A stretch of DNA of 64,000 bases from Kappaphycus alvarezii (Eukaryota; Rhodophyta; Florideophyceae; Gigartinales; Solieriaceae), in the NCBI GenBank assembly GCA_002205965.3, contig NADL03000682.1, positions 1,054,001 through 1,118,000 of the forward strand, given 5' to 3'. The notes under the pieces are model-generated. The model saw only the letters and a list, made by a program, of their open reading frames with translations, did not search any database and was not told the origin of the DNA. A program made the position numbers and the translations under genes. Below are positions 1-8,064 of this stretch, piece after piece. The number at the start of each line of letters is the position of its first letter. The first letter of the stretch is position 1.

Positions 1-1
1 C

Positions 2-634
2 AGGTTCGAAGTGATGCCTTTTGGTCTCATGAATGCACCAGCTACATTCCAAAGAATGATGAACGAGGTTTTGAAAGGACTTCCATTCGCAAGAGTCTAT
101 ATCGATGATGTCGTCATATTCTCAGAAACATTGGATCAGCACATCTCGCACGTCAAGACAGTTGTGGAGAGGATATCGGAGTATAGCTTGAAAATTAAGT
201 TGAGCAAATGCTTCTTTGCGAAAACTTCTATCCAATTACTCGGTCATATCGTCGACCAAGAGGGAATTAGAGTGGATCCAGAGAAAACGAAAAAAATAAA
301 GTTGGCACCAAGGCCCGCTTCAAAGACGGAGGTCCGAAGCTTCTTAGGACTGGCCTCATATTACAGAAGATTTATCAAAGATTTCGCCAAGACTGCAGCA
401 CCGTTACATGCCAGCACTACGAAGAACGGAAAATTTTACTGGAACAAGGAAATGGAAACTGCATTTCAGGAGCTTAAAGATAAGCTATGTGTCCCCCAGT
501 TCTCATGTACCCAGATTTCAAGAGACCATTCGTTGTGGAGACAGATGCCTCAGAACGGTCTTTGGGTGCCGTTTTGTCCCAAAAAGATGAAAACGGAAGA
601 CTACACCCTGTTCAATTCGCAAGCCGAACTCTGA
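2..634 (+). pseudogene. pol: Gypsy reverse transcriptase domain (truncated, frameshifted)
   Basis: RNA-templated DNA polymerase of a Ty3/gypsy element. The frame is open from the window edge. It shows the family motif PFGLMNAPATFQ near its start and the catalytic YIDD box at nucleotides 98-109, both intact, followed by the thumb/connection region with RSFLGLASYYRRFI (about 335-380). True RT-like sequence stops near 485, where homology moves to the next frame at the start of RNase H. The remaining codons to 634 are out-of-frame. The N-terminal half of the RT, including the first catalytic Asp, is cut off by the window edge. Confidence 0.93.
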
Positions 635-894
635 ATGACGCGGAAAAGAGATACTCAGTCTGCGAGAAAGAAGCGCTAGCTGTCGTCTTCGCGCTGAAAA
701 AGTTTCGCGTATACCTTTTATCACTCGAGAAATTTGTCTTGATAACTGATCACCAGGCACTTAAAACAGCATTCCAAAAGAAGGATGTACATCACCGCTT
801 GGCCCGATGGCTCGACATTTTCGCAGAATATCGGTTTGAAATTGTGTATAGACCCGGACGCAATAATCAGCCTGCCTATTACCTATCCGCTTGA
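487..894 (+). pseudogene. pol: Gypsy RNase H domain
   Basis: RNase H domain that would degrade the RNA strand of the RNA-DNA hybrid during reverse transcription. The frame shows ETDAS with the first catalytic Asp (541-552), the FASRTLN and EKEALAVVFALKKFR segments, the TDHQAL motif and the terminal YRPGRNNQPA segment, where family members usually read PADxLSR. It is one frame away from the RT, so a frameshift near 485 separates them. Another shift near 890 separates it from the integrase. It begins at an internal non-ATG codon because it is part of a polyprotein. Confidence 0.92.
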
Positions 895-1264
895 GGGACG
901 CACTGATTCCAATGAAAAAGCTTCGGAGGACATCGTCGGAGTCGCCGAGTTGCAGTTGCCGAACGATAACGAGTACGAAGCTAATATTCACGGACTGATC
1001 AAATTCCTCGATGGACTAGAAATGAGAAAGGTTGATCTTGAACAGAAATTGGGTACGCAGGAATCAAAAGGCTTTTACATTGTGGAATGGGAAACTTTCC
1101 GGCACACTAAAGCCGGTCCCCGACTAGTGGCCCCTTTGAAAGAAAGAATGAAGATCTTGAGGACTTTCCATGATGAGCTAGGGCATTGGGATCTCGAAAC
1201 AACCAAAAAATTCGTAACTGAGAGATTCTGGTGGCCCGGTATCCATAAGGACGTCTATTCGTGA
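895..1264 (+). pseudogene. pol: Gypsy integrase zinc-binding domain
   Basis: N-terminal HHCC zinc-binding part of the retrotransposon integrase. The frame contains the spacer typical of the RNase H-integrase junction, then FHDELGHW and ERFWWPGIHKDVYS. The two cysteines that complete the zinc site (SCDNCQ) are in the next frame, just after the stop at 1262-1264. A single-base frameshift at about 1261 therefore splits the zinc finger. The open frame continues upstream to 785, but the part before about 895 overlaps RNase H and is not homologous. Confidence 0.88.
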
Positions 1265-2145
1265 AAAGCTGCGACAACTGCCAAAAATTCACTCCAATAC
1301 GGAATAAGACAACTCTAAGTTTTCCAGTTTCCGGTCTCTTTGAAACCTTCTCAATTGACTTCGCGGGCCCGTTCAAGGAAACTTCTTCCGGAAACAAATA
1401 TCTCCTTATAGGGGTGGAACATCTTACTGGATGGCCAATAGCAGTTGCATCGAGGAGGCAAATGCTGAGGTGGTACTGAGATTCATCGAAAAAGAAATAA
1501 TTGAACCGTTTGGTCTTCCAAAAAGGATCATCTCGGATAACGCCCTTTGTTTTACTGCAACTTCACTGCTTCGTTTTTTGGAAGAGAAAGGGATTCAGCT
1601 GAAGACCGTTCTCGCATACGCTCCTATGTCCAACGGGAAAGCGGAGAGGATGGTTGGAACCATCAAACGAGCAATATCGAAAACTATGTTGGAGAATGAA
1701 ATCCAGTGGGAAGATGCCTTACCAAAAGTGTTATACGGCTACCGTCGAAGAAGAGGAAGAAATGGACGCTCACCATTCGAGCTAATGTACGGAAGGGCTC
1801 CTAGAATGTTACAGAGAGACATGGAAACAAATATTATCGATGAAGAGAGTAGGGAAGTTGAACTACTGGCCACCGAAGGCTGGAGATCACACCGCGCGCT
1901 AACACAGACAAGAAATAAGGATGCAGAACCTGCAGTCAGAACCTTTTCAGTTGGCTCTAAAGTACTTGTAGTACATGGAAAAGCAATGCAGCAGGCTGTG
2001 AAGTGGCCGGCCTTCCAAACCAAGTACTCGAACCCTTGCATCGTCACGGAGGAAAGACACCCGCACTATCAGCTCTGTTCAAGCTCAGGGAAGAGATCAA
2101 GGAGGGCCATCCATGCACGTCGTCTGGTCCCTTACCATCAGAGGC
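1261..2145 (+). pseudogene. pol: Gypsy integrase core and C-terminal domain
   Basis: DDE integrase that would insert the cDNA into the genome. The first catalytic Asp is in SIDFAGPF (codon 1357-1359). The frame then shifts between 1430 and 1480. The second Asp is in ISDNALCF (1536-1538) and the Glu is in NGKAERM (1644-1646). Exactly 35 residues lie between the last two, the canonical DD35E spacing, so all three catalytic residues survive although they are in two frames. The C-terminal part has the LVVHGKAMQ and VKWPAFQTKY segments and ends near HARRLVPYHQRP, where pol of this type normally finishes. Confidence 0.92.
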
Positions 2146-3269
2146 CTGAAGAATTCCTTCTCACACAGGACTATGCGCAACCACGGGGCATACTCATCTT
2201 TAACTATAGAATGATTCCTATGGGAGGAAAAAGGGCCTGGGAATGGATCATCTCGGTTACGCGGGACTACTACGAACTCCACGTAATCATCCATTTCTAC
2301 ATTAATATATGCCTATGTTTTCGTACGTTGAACGGACCATTGCTACCTGAAGAAGATTTCCGACTATTAATAAGAGTTCTATTTTCATTCCAAAACGGAA
2401 GGTTCACGGAAGCAGGTCCAGAGTTTGTGGAGGTAATATATCATTACTCTATAGGAAGATATGGAATGGTAGCTGCTGGAGACTTGTCGCAAACGTATCT
2501 GAATATTATCCGTCCAATTTACGTATTTCTCAAGAACAACCAAGACGTGCGACTGAGAGGTTACGCCTTACCCCCGGATATGGAATACAGGCTGGTCCCG
2601 TATCCTCTATGGGAACCTTACGTTTCTCCGCCACAAATTGGGAACGTTGGAGGCGGCGAGGATCCTCCTGAAGCAGTGATGATGACCAGAGGAGGACCTT
2701 CAGGAGACAACAACCCGCCCAGAAGAGGTTCCGGTCGTCCCCCGAGAGGACCTCGTGCAGGTCCCAGTACGTCAGGAGCTGGTCGCGGCCATTCATCGGG
2801 ACCGTCCACCACAACTTCATCTCTAGCTCTGCTTCACAACCATGCACAGCATACAGTCGGAAGAAGAAGATTATCTTTTTGGCTGCGCAATATCTCCGAG
2901 GATGCGAACGATGCGCAGGTCATTTCTTATTTCATGATAAGCATCTGTTTATGTTTTAGGGCGCTACATGGACCGCACTTATCTTACGAAGATTCGTTCT
3001 TGATGATGCGCGTCTTCTTTTCTTATCGACATCCATTCCTCCGGCATCTTCCAGAAGAGTTTGCATATCACATATATTTTTTCACTCTTGGAAGATTCGG
3101 AAGAGTCACGGAAGAAGAATGTATTCAACCCCACCTCGATGTGATCAAACCAATATATGAGGCTATGCTACAAAGTGAGGTACCAGTAATGCGAACCTAC
3201 TTTTTAGAGCATCATATTGGTAATCAGTTGCATCCGTACCCGTTTGAGAGACCATACATTTATCAATAA
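2146..3269 (+). CDS. C-terminal extension of gypsy pol with two copies of an unknown domain
   Basis: The integrase frame stays open for about 374 more codons after the usual end of pol and stops at 3267-3269. I do not recognise the domain. It consists of copy A (2223-2626), a Gly/Pro/Arg/Ser-rich linker (about 2627-2855) and copy B (2856-3266). Both copies share ICLCFRxLxGPxL, then ED, RVxFS, IYxxxxGRxG, PIY and a terminal LxPYPxxxPY. Hand alignment gives about 40 identities in 106 positions with no gaps. There is no membrane segment or signal peptide. This part has no frameshift, unlike the pol upstream. It lies directly before the polypurine tract, where some gypsy elements carry accessory or env-like ORFs, but nothing suggests an envelope. 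Confidence 0.7.
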
Positions 3270-3327
3270 GACAGCGAACACTAACGGAAGCAGAAGAAGA
3301 GCAGTGACGACCCGGGACGTTCGCCTT

Positions 3328-3345
3328 GAGAAAGGGGGCGTGTAA
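3328..3345 (+). other. Polypurine tract and start of the gypsy 3' LTR
   Basis: A purine run, GAGAAAGGGGGCG (3328-3340), is followed directly by TGTAATAC at 3341. A polypurine tract next to a TG dinucleotide is the usual junction between the internal region and the 3' LTR, and it sits 58 bases after the last pol-frame stop. I could not place the LTR end, because no clear matching CA end or target duplication is visible. Confidence 0.65.
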
Positions 3346-3461
3346 TACAAAAAATGGTCCTCCCCTCATTTAATACAGGAAATGGTCCTCCCTTCACGTA
3401 ATACAGGAAATGGTCCTCCCTTCACGTAAGACAGGAAATGGTCCTCCCCTCGTGTAATCCA
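3343..3461 (+). repeat. 28-bp tandem repeat, four units plus a partial, inside the LTR start
   Basis: Units start at 3343, 3371, 3399 and 3427, with a partial unit at 3455, so the period is exactly 28. The core is TACAGGAAATGGTCCTCCC. Units 2 and 3 are identical; units 1 and 4 differ at a few bases. The array begins two bases inside the inferred LTR, in the U3 position where LTR promoters often carry repeated enhancer-like units. Confidence 0.93.
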
Positions 3462-3699
3462 GCAACCTACAACGATCCCGCCCCTAACTTCTCCAACCGT
3501 CATTTCCAAATTTACTTCCATTTTATCTAGATATTTTTATACTGTATTTAACCCTCTGAATCGACCCCGAATCAAGTCCCTTTTCCCTTTTAGCTTACCT
3601 CCTCCTCCAAATTCGCCTTTTTTTGAGAAGAAGGGCGCAAATGCACTATTGCAAAATCCCTTGCAGATTTATTTTACCTATTCCTAATCTATAGAACCT

Positions 3700-3826
3700 G
3701 CCCCGGGAGCCTATTTAAACCCCTTTATTCTAAGTTCCAAATGCCCCCGATCATTTTACTCATCACCCCTCTCCCCCACACACCCAAAACACCCTACATT
3801 GCCTCCGTTCCCCAACGTCTATCACA
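3700..3826 (+). promoter_or_regulatory. TATA-like box with a C/T-rich leader
   Basis: TATTTAAA at 3712-3719 is followed by about 100 bases that are strongly C/T-rich, up to an ATG in the context TCACAATGAGC at 3827. The same arrangement, an AT-rich TTTAAA box then a pyrimidine leader then ATG, is seen at 7844-8061. It may be the promoter of the LTR or of the acidic ORF that follows. The function is inferred from layout only. Confidence 0.45.
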
Positions 3827-4433
3827 ATGAGCAACCTTCGCCCTCTGTCCCTATTTCCAAAAACCGCCCTTCCCGTTCCATCAATGGCCTTCGTCTCGCC
3901 GCCTACGGGCCAACCGATGCCGACGACTACATCCGGCGGCAAACAAAGAAGCAAATCATCGAGTTCGTGCGCCGCCTCTTCATAGAAGAAGAAGCGAGGG
4001 AGGTAAGTCCGGGAGAGGCTGAGAAGGTCGAGGAGGAGAGCGGGGAGTCCTTCGAGGAATGGTTAGCCCCTGAGCTAGTGTACGAGGCTCAGGAAGATGA
4101 GGATGAGAGGATGAGGAGGAGAGGAGGATGAGGAGGAAGAGGATGAGGAGGAGGAGAGAGGAGAGAGGAGGAGGAGGAGGAGGAGGAGGAGGAGGAGGAG
4201 GAGGATGAGGAACAGGGGGCATGGAAAGTGTTGGACTGGTGGGGCCTGGAATAGAGAGTATGGATCAAGTTGTGCCCACGATGGAACCGGATGGAGATAT
4301 CTTTAGTAGTCTAGATATCTCCCAGGGGGAAATAGAGAGTTGTGAGCCATTCGCAGATATTTGTGGGGACTGCTTGGACAGCATGGATATTTTAGAGGAG
4401 TTGTTTGGATCTGATTTAGAGAATGGGAAATAA
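3827..4433 (+). pseudogene. Acidic ORF, frameshifted; related copy at 53.1-53.5 kb
   Basis: I do not recognise this gene. An ATG at 3827 opens a short frame; the better coding frame beside it (open from 3799 without an ATG, to 4131) encodes a charged helix-rich stretch with DDYIRRQTKKQIIEFVRR and then a very acidic tail. The acidic stretch runs through a (GAG)n tract. A third frame from ATG 4221 to the stop at 4433 ends with SMDILEELFGSDLEN. The tail recurs at about 53,410-53,465 as GMDILE, a stop, then LFGSDLED, so the unit is duplicated in the genome and the far copy is broken. Expansion or contraction of the GAG tract could explain the frame jumps. Confidence 0.45.
4095..4210 (+). repeat. 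(GAG)n / purine-only microsatellite
   Basis: About 115 bases of almost pure purine on the plus strand, made of GAG, GAT and GAGAGG units. It encodes Glu/Asp or Arg/Gly runs depending on frame and produces an artefactual polyproline frame on the minus strand. Confidence 0.95.
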
Positions 4434-4436
4434 GAG

Positions 4437-4860
4437 GACCAAATTAATTGTTAGTTTCTTAAGTATCTTTTGCTTAGAGTATATTGTCCACACAAAGTAT
4501 TTTTATGCATTTCTTGTATCTTCTGTAGTTTTGTTCGGACTTTAGGGGTAGCCAAAAGTCTATATAAGCTGAGTAAACTGCTTCCTCATGGAGAGGTCAA
4601 GCAAGTTGGCAGACAACTTCAAGCCAAGTCCCGAGTAGTAGGAAGTTGAGAGTCAACTTCAGACCCAAGAAAACTTTTTCTTACGCTAGTCGCAGAGCGT
4701 CGGTGGTAGACCCTGCCCCTTTTATACTTGCTTGTAGCTTCCTCAACTCTCTTCTATATACACTCCCTTTTGTTCGTTCAACAATACCACGGCAGCACTT
4801 TTGTCGCTCGCAACACCTCCTTCTCAGGGTAATTGGTTCTGAGGATCTCTTCCCCCGCCG
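4437..4860 (+). repeat. Promoter-bearing dispersed repeat, copy a (LTR-like)
   Basis: One of three related sequences (also about 15,540-15,930 and 53,490-53,890). Shared landmarks in order are TTTATGxxTTT, an ACTTTAGGGxTAG block, a TATA-like box (TATATAAGCTGAG here, 4561), an ACTGCTTCCTC block, a pyrimidine-rich middle, CAATACCAC-like and CAACACCTCC blocks, and TTGGTTCTGAGG at the end (4833). A promoter followed by a region ending in TGGTTC resembles an LTR followed by a primer-binding site, but no matching partner LTR is seen. Identity as an LTR is therefore an inference. Confidence 0.55.
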
Positions 4861-4871
4861 ATTTACCCCTA

Positions 4872-4955
4872 TCAGAAAGATATATCCGATCTATCTCATG
4901 GTTTTCCAGACAACCACAATCGACTCAAAAAGGGTATACCGACACAGTAATGGGT
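4872..4955 (+). repeat. Dispersed repeat block R1, partial
   Basis: Contains AAGATATATCCGATCTAT, then GGTTTTCCAGACAACCACAA and GGTATACCGACACAGTAATGGG. The same sequence, inverted, is at 48,145-48,245 and in part at 6,866-6,915. It lacks the GGTTTGGGTGTTTTACTC start found at other copies, as if it were interrupted. Confidence 0.75.
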
Positions 4956-5159
4956 GCTTTAACGTTTGAAAGATGTGGTCGGTTCTAAATCTGAATGTCA
5001 TATTAAATATATGTACCGATGGTCAAAGCAATGTACAAATCATTGCTATCGAATGGTATTACCAGCAACAGTCTACCAGAAAGTCGATGGGATGCCAGCC
5101 AGCAGACAAACAGCGTTAGAAGGTACTGCCAAGGCCGAGTGTCGCTGTAGAAGAAGGAA

Positions 5160-5197
5160 AAAGGTTTGGGTGTTTTACTCCTCGAAGATATATCTGT
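5160..5197 (+). repeat. Dispersed repeat block R1, start segment
   Basis: GGTTTGGGTGTTTTACTC followed by GAAGATATATCT. The reverse complement occurs at 6,890-6,925 and 51,995-52,032, and a diverged one at 48,208-48,240. AGATATATCT is itself a perfect palindrome. This copy lies against the 3' end of a non-LTR fragment. Confidence 0.75.
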
Positions 5198-5203
5198 AGA
5201 AGA

Positions 5204-5828
5204 ATGCCTCGAACCTTCGAAAACCGTTCCATTGCGCGGCTGGAGACTTTTCTTGCAAGCTCCGTGACCACTGAAAAAGCCTCTGGATGCCATCTGCCAA
5301 GAGTAGAGATTGGAAAAGGAACTAGCCTGCTTCTCTCCGGGAATTCCGCAAGAAAGCCTTGGTACTTCCACAGCTTTTTCGCGCTCGCTGCATTGAGACT
5401 GTTCATCAGGTTGAAAGTCCGGACTCTGGAATGGGAGGGAGCGAGTGGATTGACGAATGTTATGTCGAAATAGTCAGTTCACCTGGGGTACCCATGGTTC
5501 TGATGTCCTGTCTTGTCCGGTGTTGATGATGCTCACGCAGTTCGATGAAAGGGCGCCTCTCTGCTCGTCCGAGATCATTGCCGAGCAAAGCAACCTGGTT
5601 GTTGTGGCGGTTGTTGCGCTGGCATCCATAACGACGATGCAGCAAATTGTCCCCATGAATGTCTAATGTCTCAGGGCACCCAGGCTTCGGACAAGGAGTT
5701 TCAGGGGCGAAAAACGGAGCTTGGCAGAAGTGATTCAGCCACACTGAGAAATCCTTACTCCTGATGTGTGTCCTCAACCCTGCACAAGGCGCACAGCGGA
5801 CCCATCCCTTAGCTCCAGGTAGTAACAC
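5204..5828 (-). pseudogene. Non-LTR retrotransposon ORF2 C-terminus, copy 1
   Basis: Remnant of the C-terminal part of a non-LTR reverse transcriptase. Reading on the minus strand, the frame from 5828 has PGAxxWVxCAPCxGL, then the zinc region TPCPKPGCPETLDIHGD and NRHNN, then a degraded RPDI motif (TRQDI) followed by TMGTPG. A second frame (about 5406-5204) continues with SLNAAxAKK, a conserved Tyr and VPFPISTLGRWHPEAF. This order of Cys/His knuckle, RH, RPDI and a GGWHP-type motif matches elements with a restriction-like endonuclease downstream of RT. It is split by a frameshift near 5450 and has no RT domain. Confidence 0.72.
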
Positions 5829-6129
5829 AGAGTCGCGGAAACCACCGATACCACTCAGTAGGAGCTAGAACTCCTCATTTCGCGTTATGTTTTCTGCTTG
5901 CTCGGGTTCCAAGTGCGTCAGGTTCTTACTAGACGCTTTTCTGATTAGTTTCTCTGTCACCCCCCTCCGCATGTTCTGCTATATGCTTTCTCCAAATCCC
6001 GTAAAGATTACACTTAGGGAATTATAGCTTCATTGATGATTACTCAAGTTGCAGGTACTAATTCCCTATCCGTTGTGGAAGGAAATCTTTATATGATAGG
6101 GAAAAGGCACGCGGACGTACCAGGGAGTT

Positions 6130-6815
6130 GATGATTAAACGGATATGCGGAGGGCAAGGACCTGACCGCCTCGGATGCCTTGCAGGCAGAAACCGAAACG
6201 GTTAATGAAGTTGTGCAGTTCGTGTTTTGGAGAGCGGGGGGAAGGGATCTTTACGGCGGTGGGAGCAAGCACTCCGAGGCTCCGAGAAGCAGTGGGATAG
6301 ATAGTAATCGGAAAGACGCCGGGAAAGAACCTGCGAAGGGCTTGCATGCCGTGAAGACAAAAGGTGAAGCGGTAACGAAACCGTGAAACTGTTGATGGGG
6401 AAGGGTGTTACGGCGCATAGCGGCGTGGGTGACAAGGCGGCGGAAGAACTGAAAGCCTTCGGGCCCGGGGGCAACGTAGATGTCGATGCCTATTGGAATA
6501 TGTAGGATATGGTAGGAGAGGCAACCTTCCCCGTAGTTCGATTGTTTGGAATGTTCGGCGAGGGCTGCTGCGGCGGCTCCAGACAGAGCGCCTTGGTGAA
6601 CTCGGGACTGGACGAGCAGGTGGGCGACAGCTTTGGAGAGGACCACGGTGAGCGGTGGCGAAAGAACGTGGTACCTTCGGGTCCTAAAGAACCGTAGACA
6701 TCGATTGTAAAGGGAAGAGGAAGGCGAAACGATGCAAACACTACCAGACAAGTTTGACTGATTATCAGCAAGCTCATATCTGTCATAGTAACTGAACCCC
6801 TGGTTTTCCCCAAAT
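6130..6815 (-). pseudogene. Degenerate coding block with repeated Y-G-x-L-G-P-E-G motif
   Basis: Two frames on the minus strand carry related segments. One reads PFTIDVYGSLGPEGTTFFR (about 6710-6655). The other reads PIGIDIYVAPGPEGFQFFRR (about 6490-6430) and continues with AAMRR and a FHGFVTASPFVF tail. Between them lies an Ala-rich helix (ALSGAAAAALAEHS). A third relative is at 8,536-8,730. Similar FxPFxxDxYGxLGP segments occur near the C-terminus of some non-LTR retrotransposon proteins, so a retroelement origin is likely, but the family is not certain. No intact gene is present. Confidence 0.4.
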
Positions 6816-6865
6816 ACTTGTTTTCATTGCACTTGTGTACAGGAGGGAATAGTGGGGTAGTTTAC

Positions 6866-7085
6866 TTCTGGAAAACCATGGATAGATCAGATATATCTTC
6901 CAAGAGTAAAACACCCAAACCTTGTCCCTCCCGTTTACTTCGTCGTCTGACACTTCTAGGGGGGATCTAAACTTGGGTGCAGTGCTCTCTTCTGATGCAC
7001 AGACCTGCCCCTTCCCGTCTCTGGAAATAGCGGTTTTATATTTGTTGATATGGAATGAGTAAAGCACCCAGAATTCCACTCCCTG
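6866..7085. repeat. Dispersed repeat blocks R1 and R2
   Basis: 6,866-6,925 is the R1 block (AGATATATCTTCCAAGAG then TAAAACACCCAAACCTT). 6,946-6,975 has GTCTGACACTTCTAGxGGGG, shared with 52,520-52,550. 6,990-7,075 is the R2 block: ACAGACCTGCCCC, then a spacer, then GAGTAAAGCACCC. R2 also occurs at 46,530-46,625 (minus), 50,378-50,465 (plus) and 51,735-51,820 (minus), where it reads AATAAAxCACCCCAAxTTxCCCC. It may be the 3' untranslated end of the non-LTR family. Confidence 0.7.
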
Positions 7086-7089
7086 TCTA

Positions 7090-7840
7090 CTGATTCATGC
7101 ACCTGGTATTACATCCAACCGTCCAAAGTGTCCACCCTCCTGGATAATACAGCGAATAGGAACGCGAATTACTCCTATTTGCAATAATTCAAACTTGAAA
7201 TAATTGTCTAGTCCCTCATGTGCTGACAGCTGACATGTATTATACATGTGACAACGGGAGCGCAACGACCACGTTGGTTTGTTCACTGCACCTTTGCACA
7301 GCAGACACAAGCGTGAATTCACTTGCATACAGGATTTTTAACGAAACATACTTGTCGCTGGCAGCTGACATGTATTTCACATGTCCTGCGTATGCACAAT
7401 GACTCGATAGGCCCAACAAGTACTCTTCCATGTGCAAATGAAATATGACAGGGTTACAGCCAAAACATCTGTTCAGTGGACGAACCCTCATTACCCAACC
7501 AATCAAGTGAAATACTACACCCCTCTTCTCCCCCCCTTTTGGAGCAGGATTTTCCAAAATTGATCACGTTGCACGGCATGTTTTCCCGGCCCAACGTGAC
7601 CACTGTCAATTGGCAACGTTGCAATACTTTGAACTACGTATGCGCATCCCCTTATGCCTCTAACACCTGCACTCACCTAATCTTGCATCATTCATCACAC
7701 GGACCCCAGAAGTTGTCATCCCACCTCGCGCCCTCCGTCCAAACCCACAATCACTGTGAACTCCCACCCTCGCCAATCAGATCTCCTAAGCAGAAATGCA
7801 ACAATTGCTGTCGGTTGGACCTCGCACCCCACCCACCAAC
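7090..7840. other. Intergenic sequence with a repeated palindromic motif
   Basis: I see no gene here. A near-identical segment appears twice: CAGCTGACATGTATTATACATGT at about 7,228-7,249 and CAGCTGACATGTATTTCACATGT at 7,362-7,384. The first contains ACATGTAT and its inverse around one central base (7,233-7,249). The region turns C/T-rich after about 7,500 toward the promoter-like box at 7,844. Confidence 0.6.
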
Positions 7841-7841
7841 C

Positions 7842-7850
7842 CATTTAAAC
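7842..7850 (+). promoter_or_regulatory. TATA-like box
   Basis: CATTTAAAC lies 23 bases before the ATG of the small ORF at 7,873 and 211 bases before the ATG at 8,061. The sequence between is C/T-rich. Its position and the similar layout at 3,712 suggest a core promoter. Confidence 0.45.
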
Positions 7851-7872
7851 TCTCGGAACAAATAAATCGCCG

Positions 7873-8064
7873 ATGCCCGACTCCAATTCCAACAAAAGAT
7901 TCCTCAGCCTAACCAACATCCTCCTAAACATTCCGCTACCTGTTGCAAGAACCTGCATCTCCCTTACAACACCTTTCTCATTCCTCCATTCAACCCGGTT
8001 TGTCTTCCTCCCAAAAAAGCTCTTCCCTTTCCTAAAACAAACTTCCACAACACACGAGCCATGA
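7873..8064 (+). CDS. Small ORF upstream of the basic-protein gene (63 aa)
   Basis: An ATG-initiated 63-codon frame (context CGCCGATGC). It is hydrophobic to mildly basic, with LPVARTCISL and FVFLPKKLFPFL segments, and has no recognised domain. Its stop codon overlaps the next ATG in the sequence ATGA at 8,061-8,064. It could be a translated upstream ORF that limits or reinitiates translation of the next frame, or simply chance in a C/T-rich leader, where TTC, CTC and CCC codons make long open frames likely. Confidence 0.3.
   Translation: MPDSNSNKRFLSLTNILLNIPLPVARTCISLTTPFSFLHSTRFVFLPKKLFPFLKQTSTTHEP

Larger units (their letters stand above)
1..3340 (+). mobile_element. Ty3/gypsy LTR retrotransposon, 3' part, degenerate
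   Basis: This is the distal part of a Ty3/gypsy element running off the left edge of the window. Domains occur in the order reverse transcriptase, RNase H, integrase zinc finger, integrase core, integrase C-terminus, then a long extra C-terminal region, and then a polypurine tract. RT before integrase is the Ty3/gypsy order. The reading frame changes near 485, near 890, at 1261 and between about 1430 and 1480, so at least four frameshifts break pol and the copy cannot make a single polyprotein. Gag, protease and the 5' LTR lie outside the window or are lost. Confidence 0.93.

Noticed and set aside
3340..3461. CRISPR array
   Set aside because: The 28-bp units are contiguous without spacers, and the context is a eukaryotic LTR.
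3980..4222. Polyproline/Leu/Ser-rich minus-strand ORF of 80 codons
   Set aside because: It is the complement of the GAG-rich tract; the plus strand has a related copy with conserved acidic text, so this frame is an artefact.
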